This document shows, piece after piece, positions 44,021-51,121 of a stretch of 64,000 bases of DNA; within the stretch, counting starts at the first letter, position 1; each line of letters starts with the position of its first letter. The DNA is from JAOAFX01 sp049700315. Lineage in GTDB: Bacteria; Hydrothermota; Tepidihabitantia; SM23-42; JAOAFX01. The DNA lies in assembly GCA_049700315.1 (NCBI GenBank), contig JBNAVN010000001.1, forward strand, positions 34,758-98,757, read 5' to 3'. A program made the position numbers and the translations under genes. Below the pieces are notes generated by a model. The model worked only from the letters and a program-made list of their open reading frames with translations, did not search any database and was not told where the DNA came from.

Positions 44021-44075
44021 ATTTGTATCGGCCCAGTTTATTGGGCGTATCAATAAACTCAGGAGTTATTAAACT

Positions 44076-44297
44076 CTACTTCAGCAGAATACCTAAAGGA
44101 AAGAATACAAGATAACCGAGCACAAGTAGTATCGGCGCCAGTGTAATATCTCCGCCTCTTAACAGAACAAACCCAATGATCAAAGAAATGAGCCCCGCGC
44201 CGAAAAACAAATAATTCTTTTTTGTGAACTTAACATCAATAAGTGCCTCAGTTCCTTTATCTTTTTTTTGTTTTTCTTTCTTTTCCTTCTTTGCCAT
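44076..44297 (-). CDS. Small two-TM protein, DUF3098-like
   Basis: 73 residues: a Lys-rich N-terminus (MAKKEKKEKQKKDKG), then KKNYLFFGAGLISLIIGFVLL and PILLVLGYLVFFPLGIL as two TM helices. The pattern fits what I recall as DUF3098 from Bacteroidetes-type genomes. GGAGGT precedes the ATG. It lies in the operon led by the TPR/periplasmic-binding protein. Confidence 0.65.
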   Translation of the reverse strand: MAKKEKKEKQKKDKGTEALIDVKFTKKNYLFFGAGLISLIIGFVLLRGGDITLAPILLVLGYLVFFPLGILLK

Positions 44298-44308
44298 AAA
44301 ACCTCCGT

Positions 44309-45994
44309 TTACTCAATTTTCAGTTCGGTCAGTTTCACAAACTCACCATTTTTTATTGTCCAAATGGCAAAATTTCTTTGTCTTAACAAGACTTCACCGA
44401 GTTTACTGCCCAAATTTACTCGTTCATATTCTGATAACTGACGCAATGCCCACAGGGTCTGAAAGAATTTGACAGCAATTGGATCACTGATATCAAGATT
44501 TTGTTTCTTTATTTCCTGAAGTGCTGAAGAATCTATTGATGCTGATGTTGCGAATATTGCGGATTCCACATATTTCTCGCCCAATCTGATTATTCTCTCG
44601 TTATCAAAGGCATCAATTCCTAAAATTTTCACATCCTCAAGTCCATAATAAGAAACCTGCGGTGCGGTGTTAATAATTATGTCTGTATCCATTGCGAGAA
44701 AAAGCGCCTCAGGTTTCTTTTTCTTAATCCGTTCAAGTTCATACCTTAAGGTTACAGAATCAGGATCAAAACTTTCCACCGCCACAACCTCGCCATCATT
44801 TCTTTTGACTTCATCCACAAATATTCCCGCCAGGGTACTGTACCGACTTCTTTCTTGAAAGAGCACTGCAAACCGGACAAAACCAAGCTGTCGCGTGCTA
44901 TAGCGCGCTATTGCCCGTGCCTGTTGTTCCATTGTCTGGGCAGGAGTAAACACCAAAGGAAGGTTATTCAACTTCAATTCAATATTTGTAGGAATTACAA
45001 CCGGAATTGTCCGGGCACTTGCATAGCCTGCTACACCTAATGCCTCAATGGAAAAAATCGGTCCGACGATAAAATCAACCTTCTTTTCATCAATCAGATT
45101 TGCAGTCGCAAGCACCGCATCCACCGGGTCAGATTTTGTATCCTGCAGAATTGTAGAAAAAGAAAAACTGTTTTTTTGATCAAAAATCTTTAGAATTTCC
45201 TTCAGATTTTCTCCATAACGCGCAAATTTACCGGTCAGGGGCAACAGAATACCCGCCTTTCTCGTTGCTGAACCAAGTTCAGTAAGTCTTTTGAAATCAG
45301 TAAATTCCTCTGCATACACTGTTTCTGGAAATCTCCGGGTTAATACCTTGAAATCCCGTTCTGCATTCTTCTCCTGCCCTGTTCTGATTTCTTCCTTGAT
45401 CAAATGATACAGTATGTGCTCGTCAATTGGTTCACCCAAAAAATTTCTGTGGAGCTTGTCAAGATTTTCAAGGGACATTTCTGAAAGCAATTGCATTATC
45501 TTTTTGTAGGCAGATTCCTTTTCCAGTTCTTCGGTTGATTGCTTATTAAATTTTATTAAATAATATGCTGCCTTATAATCATTTACAAGTTTTAAATTTG
45601 CCTCACCCAGAATCCCAAGTATTTTTGTTAAGTAATTAGAATAGGGAAACTCTTTAATAAACTTTTCACCATAAAAGACTGCCCGTTCAAAACTATTTAT
45701 TCTATGATAAGAAAAGGTTAATAAATAAAGAGCAGGTTCATATGCCTCTGTCTTTTTATAGTCACGAACCACCTTTTCAAGTTCTACTATTGCCTTTTCA
45801 TATTCCTTTGCCTTAAAATATTTATTACCGGACTCAAAAAATTCTGCAGACCTCTCTTCAGGATTGGTAAATCTTGCAGCAAACGGTGCACAGGAAAGAA
45901 ATATAATCACAATCAGCATAGTTATCTTCATAAAAAATCTGCTATCTGTCTTAATCCGCTTCAATCCGTTTGAATCAAAATGCAATCTATTCAT
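44309..45994 (-). CDS. Lipoprotein with TPR and periplasmic-binding (LpoA/ABC substrate-like) domains
   Basis: 561 residues from the ATG at 45994. A signal peptide ends at LIVIIFLSC (Cys about 34), a lipobox. Residues about 50-220 are TPR-like (FFESGNKYFKAKEYEKAIVELEKV). Residues about 240-555 form a type I periplasmic-binding fold (AGILLPLTGKFARYGENL ... VDFIVGPIFSIEALGVA). The arrangement recalls LpoA, an activator of penicillin-binding proteins, and branched-chain amino acid receptors. The 45994 start is six bases from a -10 box (leaderless); ATG 45931 would also give a lipoprotein. Confidence 0.75.
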   Translation of the reverse strand: MNRLHFDSNGLKRIKTDSRFFMKITMLIVIIFLSCAPFAARFTNPEERSAEFFESGNKYFKAKEYEKAIVELEKVVRDYKKTEAYEPALYLLTFSYHRINSFERAVFYGEKFIKEFPYSNYLTKILGILGEANLKLVNDYKAAYYLIKFNKQSTEELEKESAYKKIMQLLSEMSLENLDKLHRNFLGEPIDEHILYHLIKEEIRTGQEKNAERDFKVLTRRFPETVYAEEFTDFKRLTELGSATRKAGILLPLTGKFARYGENLKEILKIFDQKNSFSFSTILQDTKSDPVDAVLATANLIDEKKVDFIVGPIFSIEALGVAGYASARTIPVVIPTNIELKLNNLPLVFTPAQTMEQQARAIARYSTRQLGFVRFAVLFQERSRYSTLAGIFVDEVKRNDGEVVAVESFDPDSVTLRYELERIKKKKPEALFLAMDTDIIINTAPQVSYYGLEDVKILGIDAFDNERIIRLGEKYVESAIFATSASIDSSALQEIKKQNLDISDPIAVKFFQTLWALRQLSEYERVNLGSKLGEVLLRQRNFAIWTIKNGEFVKLTELKIE

Positions 45995-46000
45995 ATTGTT

Positions 46001-46028
46001 AATATACCCAAAAAAATTCCTTTGTCAA
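46001..46028 (-). promoter_or_regulatory. Promoter of the TPR/binding-protein operon, predicted leaderless
   Basis: Minus strand: TTGACA (46028-46023), 16-base spacer, TATATT (46006-46001), six bases, then ATG at 45994. Confidence 0.82.
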
Positions 46029-46102
46029 TGTAAATGTACTCGGAGTCAATTCGTAAGAATTCTACCGCAACCGCATAATGTCAACCGCCTTCACTACTTA
46101 AT

Positions 46103-46156
46103 TGACCATTCAACCATCCAACCATTCAACTATCCAACCATCTAACCATCCAACCA
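46103..46156. repeat. CCAACCATTCAAC-type tandem repeat tract
   Basis: About six degenerate units of ACCATTCAACCATCCA. It is the reverse-strand form of the GGTTAAATGG tracts near the cassettes. It lies downstream of the tRNA pair. Confidence 0.65.
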
Positions 46157-46244
46157 ATTTTCTTGTTATTGTTTGGAATTTGGTCCGCCACTCCGCCAAG
46201 TTGCGTAGCAGATGGCGGATTGAAATTTGGGATTTAAATTTATA

Positions 46245-46327
46245 TGGGCAGGGAAGGATTCGAACCTCCGAAGGCTTTCGCCAGCAGATTTACAGTCTGC
46301 CCCCGTTGGCCGCTTGGGTACCTGCCC
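46245..46327 (-). tRNA. tRNA-Tyr (GTA)
   Basis: 83 bases folding as a class II tRNA: acceptor GGGCAGG/CCTGCCC, anticodon arm GCAGA-CTGTAAA-TCTGC with GTA, a long variable arm, and TTCGAAT in the T loop. CCA is not encoded. Confidence 0.95.
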
Positions 46328-46383
46328 TAACATATCGTCTAATGTTATACGGTTTGGATGTCCGTAATAAAAATCTTTTTTCA

Positions 46384-46455
46384 AGCCGGCGGCCAGATTC
46401 GAACTGGCGACCTGCGGTTTACAAAACCGCTACTCTACCACTGAGTTACACCGGC
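46384..46455 (-). tRNA. tRNA-Thr (TGT)
   Basis: 72 bases: acceptor GCCGGTG pairing with CGCCGGC through one G-T wobble, anticodon arm GCGGT-TTTGTAA-ACCGC with TGT, and TTCGAAT in the T loop. CCA is not encoded. It is transcribed first, followed by tRNA-Tyr 56 bases later. Confidence 0.95.
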
Positions 46456-46471
46456 AAGAATAGATAAATCT

Positions 46472-46499
46472 ATATTACACAATTTTTACACATTGTCAA
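46472..46499 (-). promoter_or_regulatory. Promoter of the tRNA-Thr/tRNA-Tyr unit
   Basis: Minus strand: TTGACA (46499-46494), 16-base spacer, TAATAT (46477-46472), with the tRNA-Thr 5' end 17 bases downstream. Confidence 0.85.
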
Positions 46500-46514
46500 G
46501 CAACTCATTGGCAC

Positions 46515-46575
46515 CCCAACCATCCAACCATTTAACCATCAAACCATAGAACCACCCAACCACCAGTTCTAACCC
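46515..46575. repeat. CCAACCATTTAACC-type tandem repeat tract
   Basis: Degenerate 7-8 base units (CCATCCAA, CCATTTAA, CCATCAAA, CCATAGAA). Same family as the tract at 46103, so the two tracts flank the tRNA pair. Confidence 0.65.
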
Positions 46576-46576
46576 A

Positions 46577-46604
46577 TTGATTTGGATGATAAATTATATA
46601 TAAT
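46577..46604 (+). promoter_or_regulatory. Promoter of the NUDIX-SbcDC-like operon, predicted leaderless
   Basis: TTGATT (46577-46582), 16-base spacer, TATAAT (46599-46604), five T, then ATG at 46610. Confidence 0.85.
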
Positions 46605-46609
46605 TTTTT

Positions 46610-47011
46610 ATGGAGTATAGAAATCCGGTGCCAACAGTTGACATAATCATAGAAATTGAAAATGGGATCATTTTGATAAAACGCAAAAATCCACCTTATG
46701 GCTGGGCAATACCTGGTGGATTCATTGATTATGGTGAATCTGCAGAGTCCGCTGCAATCAGAGAAGCAAAAGAAGAAACCAATTTAGATATCTTTGATTT
46801 AAAACAATTCCATGTCTATTCGGACCCAAAACGGGACCCAAGGTTTCACACGATCAGTATTGTCTTTCTCGCAAAGGGAAACGGTATACCAAAGGCAAAG
46901 GATGATGCAATTGAAATAGGAATTTTTGACAGAGATAACCTTCCTGAAGAGATTGCCTTTGACCACCGTCAGATTCTCAATGACTATTTTAGCAGAAAAT
47001 ATTTATGTTGA
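46610..47011 (+). CDS. NUDIX hydrolase
   Basis: 133 residues with the NUDIX box GGFIDYGESAESAAIREAKEE (G at about 37, REAKEET at about 50-56), which binds metal and hydrolyses a nucleoside diphosphate linked to another group. The start MEYRNPVPTVDIII fits the ADP-ribose pyrophosphatase-like group. The mRNA is predicted leaderless. It overlaps the SbcD-like gene by seven bases. Confidence 0.88.
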   Translation: MEYRNPVPTVDIIIEIENGIILIKRKNPPYGWAIPGGFIDYGESAESAAIREAKEETNLDIFDLKQFHVYSDPKRDPRFHTISIVFLAKGNGIPKAKDDAIEIGIFDRDNLPEEIAFDHRQILNDYFSRKYLC

Positions 47012-48045
47012 TACTACACACTGCTGATTTACATCTGACGAGCAAAGACCCTTCAAGGTTACAGATTCTTGAATGGATCATCAATAAAACAAAAGAAATA
47101 AAGACGGATTGTCTTATTATTGCGGGTGACCTTTTTGACTCAGATACCGAAGGAACGGTTTTGCGTTCTGAAGTCAGAAGAATCTTTGAAAAGTCAAAGG
47201 CAAAGATATTTTTGGTTCCGGGAAATCATGATGCTGAATCTTATGGTCCAAATTATGACTACGGAAAGAATATTGAGCAATTAATAAAAGAACCATTTGA
47301 ATATTTTGTTTTCAACAACATAAGATTTCTTGCCATTCCATTCCAGCCAAAAAGATTTTCTGAATGTATAATGGATTTTTCAGAAGATGCAGATATAATT
47401 ATTGCCCATGGCACTTTATATGACCTTTCTATACTTCCAGTTTTAAATCAGGAAATTTTAGAATATATGCCCATATATCCGGGTGAAATAGAAAATCTCT
47501 CAAGATGTATTTTACTGGGGCATATCCATTCTGCTTATATTGACTTACGATATAAAAAAACAAGGGTGATATATGGGGGTGCACCAATTGCCCTGAATTC
47601 CAAGTGTAGAACATCAAGAAGGATAGTGCTGGTGGATATTGATGAAAAAAAACTTGATATAACACCAATTGATATTGATATTGCCCCATACTGGCAGGAA
47701 TTGAATTATTTCGTCTTTCCGGGTAATGAAGAAAAGGTTGTTAACAGGATAGAAAAAGAGATTAGTGATCTATCAGAAAAAAATATTTTGCCTGAGATCA
47801 ACATCAAAGGTTATATTGCAGGCAGTGAAAATGAATTTATAGATAAGATCAATCAGATAATCAAAAGATTTGAAGTTGGTTTCAAAGACATTGCTTTAAA
47901 CTGCAACAATATCCATTCCTGGGACCGTTTATTGAAAAATAATTTTGTCCAGAGATTTATTGAAAGAACATCCCATCTGGATGATGAACTGAGAATGAAG
48001 ATTCTTGAATTGACTTTGCCATATATGGATGAGGTTTTGAAATGA
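47005..48045 (+). CDS. SbcD/YhaO-like exonuclease, metallophosphoesterase
   Basis: 346 residues with the phosphoesterase motifs HTADLHL, IAGDLFD, VPGNHDAES, HGTL and LGHIHSAY. The rest forms a capping region. It should be the nuclease partner of the ATPase encoded directly after it, with which it overlaps by four bases. Low similarity to E. coli SbcD and the partner's type favour the Firmicutes-like YhaO variant. Confidence 0.85.
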   Translation: MLILHTADLHLTSKDPSRLQILEWIINKTKEIKTDCLIIAGDLFDSDTEGTVLRSEVRRIFEKSKAKIFLVPGNHDAESYGPNYDYGKNIEQLIKEPFEYFVFNNIRFLAIPFQPKRFSECIMDFSEDADIIIAHGTLYDLSILPVLNQEILEYMPIYPGEIENLSRCILLGHIHSAYIDLRYKKTRVIYGGAPIALNSKCRTSRRIVLVDIDEKKLDITPIDIDIAPYWQELNYFVFPGNEEKVVNRIEKEISDLSEKNILPEINIKGYIAGSENEFIDKINQIIKRFEVGFKDIALNCNNIHSWDRLLKNNFVQRFIERTSHLDDELRMKILELTLPYMDEVLK

Positions 48046-50117
48046 AGATAAAGAAAATTAAATTGAAAGATTACGGACCGATTAAAGAATTCCACCTTGA
48101 ACCTGAAAATTTCAATGCAATATTTGGTAACAATGAGACTGGAAAGACCACACTCGTTGAAGCATTGACATCGGTTTTATTTAAAACAAGGACAAGATAT
48201 GGTAAACCAGAGAATATCAACATTGAGTTAGAAAAAGATAAAAAAATTATCAATCTGCCTGCGAGCAAGCAATTTAGCATCCTTCCGCGGGCAGAAATCG
48301 CACCATTGCTTTATGTCCCTGGTTCAGAGTCTGAATTATACGAAAAGAGCGATTCTCAGACCAAATTCTGGGATAGTTTGAAATTGATGCTCAGCCAGAC
48401 TGGTTCCCAGATTCCTTTTGCTGTTCTGATAAAAAAATTAAGGGAAGGGATTGGCTATCAGCCAAAACAGAATGATTGGAAATCAGAAAAGAAGAAATTG
48501 CTGGAAAGCGAAAATAACCGTTTGACACAACTAAAAAATTATATTCTGGAAATTGGTGAGATTGAACATAAGAAAAAAGAATTAAAAAAATTGAATGAGA
48601 CTTATAATAAATTAAGTGAGGTGCTACAGGAAATAGAGAAATATAAGAAGTACAGGTTGTATCAGTATATAAAGAAGGCTTATAATGATTATATTGACAA
48701 AAAAAATGGTCTTATGTTATATCAAAGGTATTCTGAACAAGACCTCACAAAATGGCAGGAACTGGAGATTAAGAAAAAAAATATCGGTAATCAATTAAGA
48801 GAAAAAGAAGAAACAGAAAAAGAAATTCAGGATTTGAAAAAAGAATATGACGAAATATCAAAGAAACTTGAATTTATTGAGCGACAGAATATTAAAAGCC
48901 GTTTAGCTTTGTATAAAGAAATAGAAAAAGAGCCGAATTTTTTCTATCCCATCCTGATTTTTTTAATTGGATTCATAACCCTTATTTTGAGCTTTCACCT
49001 TAATTTTTCAATACTCATTCCACTACTTGTTTTTCTTATAAGCATCATCAGTATAACTTTGGTTGCTATTAAAAAGTCACGCATTAGAATAAAAAAATAT
49101 AACAAAGAGCAGATTCTTCTGGATGCAAAAGTTAGGTTACCTGAAATACAGAATTTTGATGAACTTGAGAAAAAGATACAAAACCTTGAAGATGAAAAGA
49201 TAAGAATCAATGCGGTTATTGAGACAAAAGAAGAACTTCTAAATAGTCTGGATACGACAATGACGACGGAAACGATTGAGAAAGAGATTGAAGAATTACG
49301 GAAAAAAACTGGATGTGCGGAGATTGAACAATTGAAAGAAAAGATTGAAGAGAAGAATGCCATTGATAAAGAGATTAGAGGGCTTGGAGCTGAATTGAAT
49401 AAATATTTAGATGAAAAAGATGAATCAAAATGGCAGAGGTTGATTGATGAGAAAAAAGTCCCGCCGCCTTTAAAAGAGGTTAACATTGATAATGCTGATG
49501 AGTTAGAAAATGAACTCAAGAAAATAAAAGAAAAAATTGATGAAATTCAGTCTGAGATAAAGGTGTTTGAAGAAGTTAAGAAGAGGCAGTATAATATTGA
49601 AGGAGAAAAGAATATTCTCCATGAGATTGCTGAACTTGAAAGCCGATTGAAGAATTATTCATTTGAACTTGAGGCTGTCAAAAAAGCAGAAGAGATATTA
49701 AATCAGATGAGTAATGAACTTGATAATTTCATTGAAAATTTGATATATGGTGAGAGTAGCCTGAGTGAGTATTTCTATTTTGTATCAAAGAAATACAAAA
49801 TGGTAAAGATAGAAAGTCAGGATTTCATTGCCATTGATATAGATGGAAACGAATATCCAATAAATTTATTATCAAGTGGTGCAAAAGACCAGTTATTATT
49901 GTGCTTCAGACTTTCTGCTTTAAGAAAAATCTTTCCTGAAGGATGTTTTTTAATCCTTGATGATGCATTTATATTTGCGGACTGGGAGAGGCGGTGTCGT
50001 CTTGTTGAATTACTGAAAAAGTTTGTTGATGAGGGAAATCAGGTTATATATTTTACTTCTGATGAACACAGCCGTGATTTGCTCGCCCAATACGGTGCCA
50101 GGGTCATTACACTCTAA
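48042..50117 (+). CDS. SbcC/YhaN-like ATPase with two membrane segments in the coiled coil
   Basis: 691 residues. Walker A FGNNETGKTTLVEAL is at about 29-43; the C-terminus has the ABC signature LLSSGAKDQLLLCFRL and Walker B CFLILDDAF. Between them are long coiled coils (about 170-290 and 345-575), interrupted by two hydrophobic helices (about 300-322 and 325-345; YPILIFLIGFITLIL, LIPLLVFLISIISITLV). No zinc-hook CxxC is seen where Rad50/SbcC has it. This is the architecture of YhaN rather than classical SbcC, so DNA processing may occur at the membrane. Confidence 0.82.
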   Translation: MKIKKIKLKDYGPIKEFHLEPENFNAIFGNNETGKTTLVEALTSVLFKTRTRYGKPENINIELEKDKKIINLPASKQFSILPRAEIAPLLYVPGSESELYEKSDSQTKFWDSLKLMLSQTGSQIPFAVLIKKLREGIGYQPKQNDWKSEKKKLLESENNRLTQLKNYILEIGEIEHKKKELKKLNETYNKLSEVLQEIEKYKKYRLYQYIKKAYNDYIDKKNGLMLYQRYSEQDLTKWQELEIKKKNIGNQLREKEETEKEIQDLKKEYDEISKKLEFIERQNIKSRLALYKEIEKEPNFFYPILIFLIGFITLILSFHLNFSILIPLLVFLISIISITLVAIKKSRIRIKKYNKEQILLDAKVRLPEIQNFDELEKKIQNLEDEKIRINAVIETKEELLNSLDTTMTTETIEKEIEELRKKTGCAEIEQLKEKIEEKNAIDKEIRGLGAELNKYLDEKDESKWQRLIDEKKVPPPLKEVNIDNADELENELKKIKEKIDEIQSEIKVFEEVKKRQYNIEGEKNILHEIAELESRLKNYSFELEAVKKAEEILNQMSNELDNFIENLIYGESSLSEYFYFVSKKYKMVKIESQDFIAIDIDGNEYPINLLSSGAKDQLLLCFRLSALRKIFPEGCFLILDDAFIFADWERRCRLVELLKKFVDEGNQVIYFTSDEHSRDLLAQYGARVITL

Positions 50118-50144
50118 TCATCATCTTTTGAAAGGTATGTAGGA

Positions 50145-50232
50145 CAAACCTTTAGAGGCTGTGTCATAATTCAAAATTTTGTCGCATAAATGCGCCCGCT
50201 ACATGGGTTATGACACAGCCTCTTCAGGTTTG
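50145..50232. repeat. 88-bp inverted repeat with a small palindrome in its loop
   Basis: Arms CAAACCT-tt-AGAGGCTGTGTCATAA (50145-50169) and TTATGACACAGCCTCT-tc-AGGTTTG (50208-50232) pair over 23 of 25 bases. The 38-base loop holds, on the minus strand, ATGTAGCG followed by a palindrome around ATTTAT. It could be a small mobile palindromic element or terminator-like structure after the SbcC-like gene. Confidence 0.75.
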
Positions 50233-50280
50233 CAAGTAAAATCAGGGTTTGCAGATATGCCTGGGAACATCTGTGTCATT

Positions 50281-50325
50281 CCACTTTTTCGTAAAAGTGG
50301 AATGTAGCGGTGCGATTCATCGCAC
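50281..50325 (+). repeat. Pair of short palindromes (REP-like)
   Basis: CCACTTTT-tcgt-AAAAGTGG (50281-50300), then AATGTAGCG and GTGCGA-TTCA-TCGCAC (50310-50325). The second matches the ATGTAGCG-plus-palindrome unit also seen at 62874 and in the loop at 50170-50207. Confidence 0.7.
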
Positions 50326-50379
50326 AAACATCAGTGTATGCCCAAATTAAACTATAGGCATAAGCAAAGAATAGAGAAA

Positions 50380-50556
50380 ATGTCCAGACGGATTCATAAA
50401 CCGCCTTTGGTAATAATTATTGGCGTATTCCTTCTACTTGCTTGCCGAAAAGAAAAGTGGAATGAAGAAATGAAATGGGAGGACGACTTCTCCGTGGATG
50501 CACTTGATTATTATAGAATAAGCCACTCCTCCTGCTATATGTACGGGACACTGTAA
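50380..50556 (+). pseudogene. Fragment of a lipoprotein gene
   Basis: 58 codons encoding a basic start, a hydrophobic segment and LLLAC, a lipobox, then WEDDFSVDALDYYRIS and an early stop. It looks like the N-terminus of a secreted domain cut short. There is no ribosome site or promoter. It lies in the 490-base gap after the SbcC-like gene that otherwise holds repeats. Confidence 0.45.
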
Positions 50557-50609
50557 GGTGATTAGGAAATATAAAAAGGAGTAAATAACACTCACAAAAG
50601 GAGGATAAA

Positions 50610-50790
50610 ATGCGCAAATATTTATTGAAAATCATAGTAACTGTGACAACGAGAATTAAAACTCTAACATTATCAGGTAAACTGGGATATTCGTAATGTC
50701 TCAGAAAAGCGATTGCCCAATGGCGTCTATTTCTATCGGCTGACCGCGGGCGATTATACAAATACTAAAAAGATGGTGGTTGTGAGATAA
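50610..50790 (+). pseudogene. Remnant of a T9SS-exported protein gene
   Basis: AGGAGG precedes the ATG at 50610, which opens a signal-like start (MRKYLLKIIVTVT). In another frame, 50677-50790 encodes a T9SS C-terminal block, NWDIRNVSEKRLPNGVYFYRLTAGDYTNTKKMVVVR (first and last parts), ending in TAA. So the 5' and 3' ends of a cargo gene remain and the middle has been lost. Confidence 0.7.
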
Positions 50791-50814
50791 ATGGGGTGGC
50801 TGTCCTGTCTTTTA

Positions 50815-50850
50815 GGGATTTAGATTCTGAAATAAATTCAGAATGACAGG
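50815..50850. repeat. Dispersed palindromic repeat (ATTCTGAA type)
   Basis: ATTCTGAA-ATAA-ATTCAGAAT forms a palindrome near 50824-50843, bordered by a GACAGG whose inverse CCTGTC lies at about 50802. I recall similar TTCAGAATGACA palindromes as dispersed repeats in many environmental genomes. Confidence 0.55.
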
Positions 50851-50868
50851 AAGAACAGAAGGAAGAAA

Positions 50869-50891
50869 GGGGCGGGGCTTTGCCCCGCCCC
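50869..50891. terminator. GC-rich hairpin, possible terminator
   Basis: GGGGCGGGGC-TTT-GCCCCGCCCC, a 10-bp stem with a 3-base loop, followed by AAATTTTTTAA. It lies after the T9SS remnant. Confidence 0.7.
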
Positions 50892-50915
50892 CTAAATTTT
50901 TTAATTACTGCATCA

Positions 50916-51026
50916 TCAATAAAATAAAGTCCAATGATAATCACCATTTTTAAACAAGTCATTCATTGCTTTATAATCTTTATCACTCATCTTTATCCAG
51001 TAATTAGTAAACTCTCTTTTATTCAT
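50916..51026 (-). pseudogene. 5' remnant of a HEPN-domain gene
   Basis: 36 codons then TGA. The sequence MNKREFTNYWIKMSDKDYKA followed by LFKNGDYHWTLFY matches the first helices of HEPN proteins (usual form: YHWALF..HLAIEKLLK), and is cut before the RxxxxH region. HEPN genes usually pair with a nucleotidyltransferase (MNT) gene, absent here. Confidence 0.7.
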
Positions 51027-51075
51027 AAGTAGTATTATACAAAAAATCAATAATCCGTTGCATACAATCTCCTCA

Positions 51076-51103
51076 TTGACACAAATAAAGAAATGACTAT
51101 AAT
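51076..51103 (+). promoter_or_regulatory. Consensus promoter of the two-component operon
   Basis: TTGACA (51076-51081), 16-base spacer, TATAAT (51098-51103). The predicted start near 51110 leaves about 12 bases before the ATG at 51122, too few for a normal ribosome site. Confidence 0.88.
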
Positions 51104-51121
51104 CTTTATATAGAGCTACCT

